This document shows positions 1-8,700 of a stretch of 64,000 bases of DNA, in pieces. This stretch comes from Martinezella lusitana. GTDB taxonomy: Bacteria > Pseudomonadota > Alphaproteobacteria > Rhizobiales > Rhizobiaceae. Where the stretch lies: NCBI RefSeq assembly GCF_900094565.1, contig NZ_FMAF01000001.1:1-64000 (forward strand). The letters run 5' to 3'. Made by a program: the position numbers and the translations under genes. The notes below the pieces were generated by a model, which had not been told where the DNA came from, ran no database searches, and worked only from the letters and a program-made list of their open reading frames with translations. Numbering within the stretch: position 1 is the stretch's first letter; each line of letters begins with the position of its first letter.

Positions 1-74
1 TACAAAAGACTGAAAAGCCTCAACTTTCTTAGATGTCTCACTTACCGTTAAACTATTGTTTTTCCGGTTATCTT

Positions 75-101
75 GTGGGCTCTCATCGCCCACCATTTTT
101 C
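75..101 (+). terminator. possible terminator hairpin near the left edge
   Basis: A 6-bp inverted repeat, GTGGGC and GCCCAC with a 7-nt loop, is followed on the plus strand by CATTTTTC. It could end a rightward transcript arriving from outside the window. Read on the minus strand it has no U-tract, so it is a poor end for the leftward capsule operon. The rest of bases 1-188 shows no credible gene. Confidence 0.25.
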
Positions 102-188
102 AGATATATTTTTCATCAGATTATTGTGTCGGAAGCAGATCAATTGCTCTCTGGCGAAATGCTTTTCGAAGGCGCTATGGCGCGCCGC

Positions 189-302
189 TCAATAATTGCC
201 GGTGATGACGATCGTCAGAAGCACTACGGAAACGAGCACGAGAGCCGCTATGATCATAAGCAGCTCTTTCAGCATAAATCTTTCCATCTTACTGCCATCC
301 AT
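189..302 (-). CDS. 37-residue single-pass membrane microprotein (unrecognised)
   Basis: This short ORF lies 132 bp downstream of rkpJ on the same strand. It encodes 37 residues. After a charged start (MDGSKMERFMLKE) there is one unbroken hydrophobic stretch at about residues 14-33, then a short GNY tail. That is the layout of a single-pass inner-membrane peptide with the N-terminus probably inside. A good Shine-Dalgarno, GGGAG, sits 8 nt before the ATG, which argues for real translation. An internal ATG at codon 6 is an alternative start. I do not recognise a family. From its position it may be co-transcribed with the capsule genes and modulate a membrane complex, but that is inference. Confidence 0.5.
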   Translation of the reverse strand: MDGSKMERFMLKELLMIIAALVLVSVVLLTIVITGNY

Positions 303-434
303 GACGTTTGCTCCCGGCAAACAGTTCTGTGTTCTCTATCCCAACGTCGAATCGCTGCGTTAAGTTTATTGCAATTCCGCATATAAGCGGCTGCCATGTC
401 AATTTCAGGGTCGCATCGCCGATGCTTCGGGCGA

Positions 435-1733
435 TCACGGTATATGGACCTTCTCAGGCTTCTGCCGCGGCGCCTTATCCATGTAGGCGCCTGGCAGGTT
501 GACCGTTCCTGACAGCAATCTTTCGGCAATCCGTGCGGCCGCCGCCCGCGCGCCCGCCTTCGAGCAGAAATTGCCGCGCACTTGCACGCTTGCAGCAAGC
601 AGCCTGAAGAATGCGTCGCGGAGCTCTGCCAACGGCAGCGCCGGCTCCAGCCAGAACCGATCCAAGGACTTCTGATCGGTCAGCCCCACCATGTCGTAGA
701 CGGCCGTGCCGAGGACCTTGACCGGCTTATCCGCTTGCAGGGCTGAAAATGCCGCCGTGGAATTGACCGTCACCATACCCTGGCTTGCGGCAGTCAATTT
801 TTCGAGATTTCCGCCGTCGATGAAATGAACCCGGTCGGACAAACCGGACGATGCGCTGATTTGAGCGATATAGGCTTTCCAATCGACGAGCCCGTTGTCG
901 AGCGGATGCAGCTTCACGACAAGATGCGTTTCGGGCGCCGCATTCGCGGCGAAGGACCGGAGAATCAGCCTGATGGCATCCTCTTGCCGATGGAAGGGCG
1001 AGTGCGAACGCAGTTGATAGTCCGTCTGAAGCTGCAAAGGGTAGACGAAGAATCGCCTCCCACCGCCGATCATCCGTTCAATAATGCTTTCCGCCTCGCC
1101 TGCCCTTCTGCGGCTTGAGGGAAGCCTGCGCAGCCAGCCAGCGTATTCCATCAGCGGATGGTAGAGCCCGTGCCGCCGGTAGCCGGGATAGAGAAACCAA
1201 AGAAAAACAGTCGGCAGATAATAGGCGAGGTCGTAAAGCGCTTCGGCAAGGAACGACTGACTGAAGCGCCGCGCCCAGTCCGGCTCGGGCAGGTTTGCCG
1301 CCGCCTCGACGATATGGGCGGGGTCCGCCGGAAAGTGGGAATTGGAAGACAGCCCGTCACGCTCGAGCGTCACCCAATCCGGCCGTAAATATCCCATCTC
1401 CACGACATTGACGCTGGCACCCAGCCTTTGTGCCTCTTCGATGGCGACGCGATGATAAGGGCGTTCTTCACCGTGGAGAATCACATCCGTAACGCCGTGG
1501 GCTTCGATTCGGCTGTGAATATAGTCGCGCCAGCCGGTGAAATCGCCGCGATAGCTCGCGGCATGCCCCCAACGCCAGGAAATCCAATCCCCGGCATTGA
1601 GATTGATGCGGATGCATCGGCTGCCTGCGGCCTGCAATATCCTGGCGATCTCGACGAATAGAGGCGAGGACGGCCCCTGAAGGAAGAGAAACACTCGCGG
1701 GGAAACGCCTCCAGGCCCCTGCCCTTCAGCCAT
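435..1733 (-). CDS. rkpJ: capsular polysaccharide export/modification protein, KpsS/RkpJ family
   Basis: The 432-residue product resembles KpsS (Capsule_synth family). KpsS proteins, with KpsC, are cytoplasmic Kdo transferases that build the lipid-linked Kdo linker on which group 2 type capsules are exported. Visible features are the N-terminal segment with FLQGPSSPLFVEIARIL, the central VVKLHPLD, and the C-terminal VNSTAAFSAL region typical of the second Rossmann-like half. The longer open frame reaching back to 1895 is only the rkpI gene read out of frame. The ATG at 1731-1733 gives a short overlap with the rkpI stop, as expected for translational coupling. It is the last large gene of the rkpAGHIJ run. 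The symbol follows the Sinorhizobium meliloti order. Confidence 0.85.
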   Translation of the reverse strand: MAEGQGPGGVSPRVFLFLQGPSSPLFVEIARILQAAGSRCIRINLNAGDWISWRWGHAASYRGDFTGWRDYIHSRIEAHGVTDVILHGEERPYHRVAIEEAQRLGASVNVVEMGYLRPDWVTLERDGLSSNSHFPADPAHIVEAAANLPEPDWARRFSQSFLAEALYDLAYYLPTVFLWFLYPGYRRHGLYHPLMEYAGWLRRLPSSRRRAGEAESIIERMIGGGRRFFVYPLQLQTDYQLRSHSPFHRQEDAIRLILRSFAANAAPETHLVVKLHPLDNGLVDWKAYIAQISASSGLSDRVHFIDGGNLEKLTAASQGMVTVNSTAAFSALQADKPVKVLGTAVYDMVGLTDQKSLDRFWLEPALPLAELRDAFFRLLAASVQVRGNFCSKAGARAAAARIAERLLSGTVNLPGAYMDKAPRQKPEKVHIP

Positions 1734-3354
1734 TCTCCGGAACCTCGGTGCTAAGGCCCGCATAGCGCAGCAAGGTACCGATGAGGTTCCAGGGCGCTTC
1801 TTCCTGCGGCGGTTTCGGCCTCTGCGTGTGCGCCCGCGCACGCCCGAGAGGAACGATGATGTAATCGGTGCGCGGATCCGGGAAAGGATCGGCAAAAGCC
1901 TTCAGCAAGGGCGCGTGATCGCCATAGAACAATAGCCAGACCGGACGATCCAGCCTGTCGAGATGATGGGCGAGATTGCCGAGCGCATGATCGGCGCGCA
2001 TCAAAAGCTCGCTATAGATATCCACCGGATTGACGAGATCGCCGCATCGGCCGGGCTCCCAGGGGCCGTGATTCGCCATGGATGCCACGAAGACAAAATT
2101 CTTGGCGGTGCCATCCTCGTCGATCGCCCTGATCACGCTTTTCGTCAGCGTGAGGTCGCTGACATAGGGGCCATCGCGCTCCGGATTGTGATCGAATTCA
2201 TCCAGCATCATCATCCGGTCGAAGCCGAGCTGCGGCAGTGCCTTGTGGCGCAGGAAAAAGGTCCTGTCGTAAGGGTGAATGAACTGCGTCTTCCAGCCGG
2301 CCTTCTTCAGCCGTGCGGGCCAGACGACGTCCTTGTAGTGGCTGGCGCGCAGATAGGGATAGCTCGCATCGATATGGACGTTTTCGGGCAGCAGCCCGCT
2401 CAGCATCGCAAATTCGGTGCGCAGCGTGTACCCCCCCTCGAAGACACTGGTCATCCGGCCCCATTGGGCCGCCTGATCGCGCAGGCGGTCAAGATTGGGA
2501 AGCTTGACGCTTTCGACGCCGAAATGCCTGAGGTCGATGAAGGATTCGGATTGCCATATGACGATGAGCGGTTCGTCGTCGCCATGCTCCCACAGCTCCT
2601 GCAGCGCTGAAATGAAGCGCTCCGACAGCTGTGTGACGATTGCCTCGCGTCTGACGCCGACCCAGATGACGAAATGAAAGACGACCGAAGCGAAGGTGCC
2701 GAATCGCACCGTATCCATCTTGACGTCGACCTTGCCGAGAAACCTCTGCGTAAAATGGCAAACCGGCTCGCTGATGATCCTGCTGAACAGGGCAAGCCAT
2801 GGCGAAAAGGCGACGGCCAACATCAGGAGGACCCAAAGAACACCGTTCTCGGCCGGCAGGACCGACGGTTCCCAATACATATAGAGACCGCTGAGGCCGA
2901 AGACGTAGCCGAAGGCGATTACCCAGAAGAAGATATTCAGCGACGTCGCGTAGAAGATCTCCTTGTATTTGAAGACGTCGACCACAAGCGCGATGTCTGA
3001 AAAGACCAAGGGTTCCCGGATGAACTCGAACTTTGCCCGCGAAATCCCGGTGAAGATCACAAAGAAGCTGATGACCGCCTGGGTGCTGTAGATCGGACGC
3101 CAGGAAATCGCGAAGAAGGCGGCATAAATCAGCACGATAACGGGAATTCTGGCCGCCCAATCGTAAATCAGGCGTTGCCAGCTTCTCTCAGTGCGATTCT
3201 GCGCATTGATGGCCGCCGGCATTGCGAGGCTATCGGTAAGAAACACCACGACGCAGGAAAACGCGAAGCCGGCAAGAGTCAAAAGAATTGGAAAATCATG
3301 AAGTTTCAAGACTATGTCATCCAAATGCCCGCTGTCTGCAGCAGCGTTTTTCAA
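1726..3354 (-). CDS. rkpI: membrane sulfatase/LTA-synthase-like capsule protein RkpI
   Basis: The 542-residue protein has about four or five membrane helices in the first 200 residues, then an extracytoplasmic alkaline-phosphatase/sulfatase-type domain. Motifs there are IVIWQSESFID, where a Ser could be the nucleophile, TEFAMLSGL, and LLFYGDHAP, the GDH metal-site motif. Members of this superfamily transfer or cleave phosphate or sulfate groups on lipids and glycans. In rhizobia the gene between rkpH and rkpJ is needed for capsule production, but its reaction is not clear. The start is a TTG (3354) with no strong Shine-Dalgarno, so the N-terminus is uncertain. It overlaps the rkpJ start. Confidence 0.75.
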   Translation of the reverse strand: MKNAAADSGHLDDIVLKLHDFPILLTLAGFAFSCVVVFLTDSLAMPAAINAQNRTERSWQRLIYDWAARIPVIVLIYAAFFAISWRPIYSTQAVISFFVIFTGISRAKFEFIREPLVFSDIALVVDVFKYKEIFYATSLNIFFWVIAFGYVFGLSGLYMYWEPSVLPAENGVLWVLLMLAVAFSPWLALFSRIISEPVCHFTQRFLGKVDVKMDTVRFGTFASVVFHFVIWVGVRREAIVTQLSERFISALQELWEHGDDEPLIVIWQSESFIDLRHFGVESVKLPNLDRLRDQAAQWGRMTSVFEGGYTLRTEFAMLSGLLPENVHIDASYPYLRASHYKDVVWPARLKKAGWKTQFIHPYDRTFFLRHKALPQLGFDRMMMLDEFDHNPERDGPYVSDLTLTKSVIRAIDEDGTAKNFVFVASMANHGPWEPGRCGDLVNPVDIYSELLMRADHALGNLAHHLDRLDRPVWLLFYGDHAPLLKAFADPFPDPRTDYIIVPLGRARAHTQRPKPPQEEAPWNLIGTLLRYAGLSTEVPENG

Positions 3355-3437
3355 CCCGTGAAGCGCGGGCGCCGATTCCCTCGCTCACTTTTTCCGGCCA
3401 TGTGTGCCGATAGCACAACGCTGACGATTATTTCGTA

Positions 3438-4292
3438 TTACTTACCATGATCAAAACCTCTGTCCGTCACGTCGGCAAGGCTTTCCGTTGCTTCTTGCCC
3501 AATTATTTTTCTCGTTTTCCGCGAAATAAACCACATCAGCGGCGGCTTAATCAGCGGCCCGAAATAAGCAAGCGCCGCCAGCGAAAAACCGAAATGGATT
3601 TTCGCCTTGCCCTGTTCCAGTCCGCGAACGATTCTCGCGGCCACCGCCTCGGCGCTCCACGGCTTGACAGAGCCCATGAGGATTTTCGCTTCGGCGGGTC
3701 GCATGGAGATTTCCCGCCGATATTGCGGTGTCAGCGTATCGGGCGGGAAGCAGATGGATATGCGGACGCCAAAAGCCTCGGCTTCGGCGCTCAAGGCTTC
3801 GGCAAAGCCGACCAGCGCCGACTTGGAAGCGCAGTAGGCCGTGTAGCCGAAAATGCCGACCAAAGCAGCGCCGGAGGAAATCATCATGATCCTGCCGCTG
3901 CGGCGGGCCTTCATGCCCCTATAGACCGAGCGCACCGCATTTGCGGTTCCGAGGAAATTGATGGAAATCTGCTCTTCGAAGATGGAGGCCGACATCGCGT
4001 CGAAGGCGCGCGGTTCGACAATGCCGGCGGAGGCGATCAGAATATCGCAGGGGCCGAACGACGCTTCGCAGATCTCTATTGCAGCCGTGGTCTGATCAGC
4101 GGAAGCCACATCGACGGAGGCTATTTGAACACGGGCACTGTCGATGCCGGAAAGCGATATGATCTCCGCCCGCGCCTGCTCTAGCCGCCCAGGATGGCGT
4201 GCGAGAAGCGATACTCGATCGCCCCTGGTCGCATAGAGTTTCGCTATCGCCAAACCGATTCCGCTTGAGCCTCCGGTGACGATAACATGCAT
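3438..4292 (-). CDS. rkpH: short-chain dehydrogenase RkpH
   Basis: A 284-residue classical SDR. The NAD(P) site TGGSSGIG lies at residues 7-14, the catalytic Ser in the MMISSGAA segment near residue 144, and the catalytic pair in YTAYCASKSAL at about residues 155-165 (YxxxK). A C-terminal hydrophobic extension (about residues 235-262) suggests membrane association. In S. meliloti rkpH belongs to the lipid-synthesis part of the capsule pathway together with rkpA and rkpG. By family it should reduce a keto group, probably the product of the RkpG condensation. The spacing to rkpG is 17 nt, and a GAGGA lies about 10 nt before the ATG. Confidence 0.85.
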   Translation of the reverse strand: MHVIVTGGSSGIGLAIAKLYATRGDRVSLLARHPGRLEQARAEIISLSGIDSARVQIASVDVASADQTTAAIEICEASFGPCDILIASAGIVEPRAFDAMSASIFEEQISINFLGTANAVRSVYRGMKARRSGRIMMISSGAALVGIFGYTAYCASKSALVGFAEALSAEAEAFGVRISICFPPDTLTPQYRREISMRPAEAKILMGSVKPWSAEAVAARIVRGLEQGKAKIHFGFSLAALAYFGPLIKPPLMWFISRKTRKIIGQEATESLADVTDRGFDHGK

Positions 4293-4309
4293 GCAATGAT
4301 CGTCCTCAG

Positions 4310-5734
4310 TTATGGCCTGCCTGCGGCTTGGCTCGTCGGCAGCAACTGCATCATCTTGTCCATGTCGAGCGAGGCCAGGCCGAAATTCCTGTCCTGCAAA
4401 TCCTTGAGTTTCCTCGCGGTAAGCGCAACTGCACAGCGGATTTGCTCCTCGGTGTGGTTACAGGTGATGAAGAAGCGCAGCCGCGCCATTCCCTCCGGCA
4501 CGGCCGGATGGATGATGGGCAGCACGTTGATGCCCTCTGCCAGCAGATCGTTCGAGAGCTGGGCAGCACGAAGCGAATCGCCGACAATGACCGGCACGAC
4601 CGAGTAGCCGACGCTCAGGCCGGTATCGAGGCCCGCCGCTTTCGCGCATTCGAGAAACAGGTGGCCATTGCGCCTGAGCCGCTCGGTTCGCTCAGGCTCG
4701 GCCTGCAGGATATCGAGGCTGGCGATGGCGGCGGCGGCGAGAACCGGCGAGAGACCGACGCTGTAGACGAAGCCCCCCGCCTCCGCCTTCAGGATATCGG
4801 CAAGCGCGCTGCTGCCTGCAATATAGCCGCCGCAGCTCGACGTCGTCTTCGACAGCGTGCCCATCCAGATGTCGACATCACGCGGATCGAGCCCGAAATG
4901 CTCGAAGGTGCCGCGACCCGTCTTGCCGAGGACGCCGAGCGCATGCGCCTCGTCCACCATCAGCCAGAAACCGTAGCGCGCCTTCAGCTCCAGCAGAGCC
5001 GGCAGGTCGGCGACATCGCCATCCATCGAATACACGCCCTCGACGATGACGAGGATGCGACGGAAGTCGGACGAGAGCGTCTTCAGAATGCCCTCGAGAT
5101 TCTCGACGTCGTTATGCTTGAAAAGCCGGCGCACGGCACCCGAGAGCTTGATGCCAGCCAACGCGCTGTTGTGAATGAACTCATCGTGGATGACCAGATC
5201 CTGCGGTCCCATCAGACAACCGATCGTCGCGACGTTGGTCAGGTAGCCGCTGACGAAGCAAACCGCGGCATCGACGCCGTAGAGACGGGAAAGCCGCTGT
5301 TCCAGTTCCACATGCCCCGGCCGCTCACCGGCAACGAGGCGGCTGGCGGACGCGGAGATTCCAAAACGATCGATGGCCTGCTTGGCGCTCGTCGCGACCT
5401 GCGGGTCGGTATTGGTCGCCAGATAATCATAGGAGGCGAAGTTGATGAACTCACGCCCGCCGATGCGGGTCGTCGCACCGGCTGCGCCGTCGTGGGAGCG
5501 ATAGAAAGGATTGCCGACACCCAACATCGCGACCGCCATGCGCTGCGTCTCGACGCGCTTGTATTCCGGCAGATCCTCGAAGCGCGCCGCCTGACGATGC
5601 TGTGGCTGCGATTGCCTATTCAAGCGTTCGGCCCGATTGCGCCCCGAAGACTCACCGACGCGACGCATCTGTTCCAGCAGGTTGCTTTTCGTCTGTTCCA
5701 CCGCTCTGTCGCCATCGGCATCTTGCGTCGTCAC
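4310..5734 (-). CDS. rkpG: RkpG, alpha-oxoamine synthase-like acyltransferase
   Basis: The 474-residue protein belongs to the PLP-dependent alpha-oxoamine synthase family (8-amino-7-oxononanoate synthase, 2-amino-3-ketobutyrate ligase, serine palmitoyltransferase). About 80 extra N-terminal residues precede the PLP core. Visible are GYLTNVATIG, the VDEAHALGVLG motif (Asp and His contacting PLP) and the PLP Lys in MGTLSKTTSS. These enzymes condense an acyl thioester with an amino acid. Next to the PKS RkpA, it probably takes the acyl chain from the ACP of RkpA to make a lipid for the capsule. The start is a GTG whose GTGA overlaps the rkpA stop, so translation is coupled to rkpA. Confidence 0.88.
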   Translation of the reverse strand: MTTQDADGDRAVEQTKSNLLEQMRRVGESSGRNRAERLNRQSQPQHRQAARFEDLPEYKRVETQRMAVAMLGVGNPFYRSHDGAAGATTRIGGREFINFASYDYLATNTDPQVATSAKQAIDRFGISASASRLVAGERPGHVELEQRLSRLYGVDAAVCFVSGYLTNVATIGCLMGPQDLVIHDEFIHNSALAGIKLSGAVRRLFKHNDVENLEGILKTLSSDFRRILVIVEGVYSMDGDVADLPALLELKARYGFWLMVDEAHALGVLGKTGRGTFEHFGLDPRDVDIWMGTLSKTTSSCGGYIAGSSALADILKAEAGGFVYSVGLSPVLAAAAIASLDILQAEPERTERLRRNGHLFLECAKAAGLDTGLSVGYSVVPVIVGDSLRAAQLSNDLLAEGINVLPIIHPAVPEGMARLRFFITCNHTEEQIRCAVALTARKLKDLQDRNFGLASLDMDKMMQLLPTSQAAGRP

Positions 5735-8700
5735 TGGGCGACTCTCTTTTCCTGCTCCCCGGCATGGCTGCGCGCCAAACGTTCGACCACCTGGTCTTCG
5801 TTCACCGCGGAGCCCTCCGTCTCGTCGCTGCCGCGATTCATGACACGGTCACGCAAACGGCTGACCACATCGCTGACGGTCGTGCCTTCGCCTACGCCAC
5901 TCAGGGGAATGTCGAAGCCGGTCTTCTGCTGAAAGCTCATGCCGAGCTCCATGGCCATCAGGCTATCGAGGCCGATATCCTTCAGGACCTTGTCGGGTGT
6001 CACGGTATCCTCGGTCACACGCAGGATCGCGGCAATCTCAAAGGCAACGAGCGCATGAAGAGCGGCCTGCGCCTCCTCTTCCGACTTGCCCTTGATCAAC
6101 TCCCTGAGATCGATGGCGTCGCCTTCGTTCAATGATTGATGGCTGCCGGTATGGCGCATCAGCGGCTCAAACAACGACCGGCCGGCAATCGGCAGCAGGC
6201 GGGCGGCGTTCCAGTCGATTTCGGCGATCATGACGGCTGCGGCATCGACCGTGCCGGTATCGGCCAGTATGTAGCGCTCGACCTGCTCCAAGGCGTCGCG
6301 GGCCTTCAGAGCGGCCCTGCCGATGCGCTTCGATAGCAGTTCGTTGACCTCGCCGTTGCGGGCAAGGAACCCCTTGTCGGCGATAGCACCGAAACCAACG
6401 GCGAGCGCAGACCTGCCTGCCGCGCGGCGCGCTCGCGCCAGCCCCTCCAGATAGCCGTTCGCCATCACATAGTTCGCCTGCCCGGGATTGCCGAGCATGG
6501 TCGTCGCCGACGAGAACAGCAGGAAGAGTTCCAGCTTGTCCTTCTGCGTCAACCGGTCGAGGATTTCGGCGCCGCGTATCTTGACCTCTACGACCGGGCG
6601 ATTGCGCTCCGGCGTCAGGTTGGCAAGAAGCGCATCGTCGAGGACCATGGCGGCATGAATGATGCCCTTCAACACACCTTCGGTACGAAGCGAGACCAGC
6701 AACGCTTCGACAGCGGCTTCATCGGTGATATCGCAGGCGTGCAGCGTCGTCGTTGCGCCATGCTTTGCCCACTCGCCTATTGCCTTCTTCGTCTCGGGAT
6801 CGGCTTCGCCCCGGCGTGAGCACAAAGCGATGCGGCGCGCACCCTTGGAGACAAGCCAATCGGCGGCGGCAAGTCCAAAACCGCCGATGCCGCCGACAAC
6901 CAGGAAGATGCCTTCGGAATCGAAACGCAAGACCTTCGCCGGCGCTGGCAGGACGCTATCGCTACCGATGACGGGCGGCCGCACGACGATCTTGCCGATG
7001 TGGCCGGCATTCTGCATCAGCCGGAACGCGTTGCCGATTTCATCATAACCGAAGGCGCGGTAAGGCAGCGGCGTCAGTTTTTCTTCTGCAAAGAGCTGAC
7101 CGATTTCAGCGAAGATCCGCCGCGTCAGGTCAGGCACATTGACCAGCAACTGATCGGCATCAATGCCGAAATAGCTGACATTGCGCCGGAACGGGCGCAG
7201 GCCGATCTTGCGGTCGGAATAGTAGTCGCGCTTGCCCAGCTCCAGGAAACGCCCGAAGGGTTTGACCAGTTCGATGCTGCGCTCCATCGCCTCAGCGAAA
7301 AGCGAATTGAGAACGAGATCGACGCCTTCGCCGCGCGTGAACTGACGGACGCCCGCGACGAAATCCAGAGAGCGCGAATCGAGCACATGATCTGCGCCGA
7401 GCATTTCGAGGAAGCGACGCTTCTCGACCGTGCCGGCGGTTGCGATCACCTTGGCGCCCTTGAGCTTGGCTATCTGGAGCGCGGCAAGACCGACGCCGCC
7501 GGCGGCTCCATGGATCAGGATGGTTTCGCCCGATTGAATGCGTCCCAGTTCGACCATCGCGTAGTAGGCCGTCAGGAAGGCGACCGGTACCGTCGCGGCA
7601 GCAATGGTTTCCATCTTCTCCGGCAGCCTGGTCACGCCATCGCGGCGGACATGCACATGGGTCGAAAACGCCGCAGGGCCGATGCCCATGACCTTGTCGC
7701 CCGGCTGCAGATCGTCGACCGCATCTCCCACCGCCAGAATTCGCCCCGCGAACTCCATGCCGATCGTGGCACCGGCAAAGCCGTCCTCCAATGCCTCTTC
7801 CGGCAGAAGGCCCATCGCCCACATGACATCGCGGAAATTGAGGCCGGTGGCCTCAACGGCAACAACGACTTCCCCCGCCTCCAGCACAGGAAGGTTTGCT
7901 TCCTCCCAGGCAAGGCTATCCAGACGACCGCTTACATGCTGCCGGATCGTCGCGGCGGCGATGTCGTGGCGGCTCGTTTCGACGGCCGCGAAGGGGCCAG
8001 CGGCGGCCCTGATTTCCCGGATTTCTCCTGTGGAGCCATCCAGAATCCACTCTCTGTTATCCGTCTCCGCGGCCAGAAGCATCTCGACGGAAGAAATCGT
8101 CCGCCTGTCATTCGCATCGGCGTCCAACAGATGCACGTCGAAGCCGTCATACTCGTTCTGGAGAACGCGTGCGAAGGCCCATAGGCCGGCATTGGCAACA
8201 TCGATGGACGCGCTGGCGAGCGGCGAGCCGCCGGGTGCGACGATGACCAGCCGCGACCTCCCGCCATCGCCATGTCGCGACAAAGCGTCTGCCAATTCGG
8301 TGAATATCGAAAGACGAGCCAGCGACAGCTCGGCTGGATCACGATCGCGCTTTCCATCCGCCAGATAGACGACCCGACGCGGTTCGCGGTCGAGAGTTTC
8401 CAGCGCTCCGATAATATCTACGGGTGACGTGCCGACATCGATGACGATCGTTCGCTTATCGAGCCTACCTATGCCCTTCTTGCCCTGTTCGGACAAAATC
8501 AGCATCGGGTTCGCGGCATCTGCTTGTCCATTTGCTTCCAACTGACGCTCCGCGGCAGCGGTCACAGCAATCAACGCGCCGTCCGGAAAGGTCAGTTCGT
8601 GAACATGCGTCTTGGTAAAGCCCAGGGTGGCCAGAAGATTCTCGACCTGCTGCGGCGTGCCGAGCCGCCCGACAGGGAATTCCGGCGACTGGCTGTCCGC

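Noticed and set aside
33..386. 117-codon plus-strand frame at the left edge
   Set aside because: No ribosome site, unusual composition, and it overlaps the better supported microprotein on the other strand.
1734..1895. N-terminal extension of rkpJ
   Set aside because: It reads the rkpI 3' end in another frame as an Arg-rich peptide; the ATG at 1733 gives the family start.
4328..5932. 534-codon plus-strand open frame
   Set aside because: It is antisense to rkpG and the rkpA end and has no recognisable domain.
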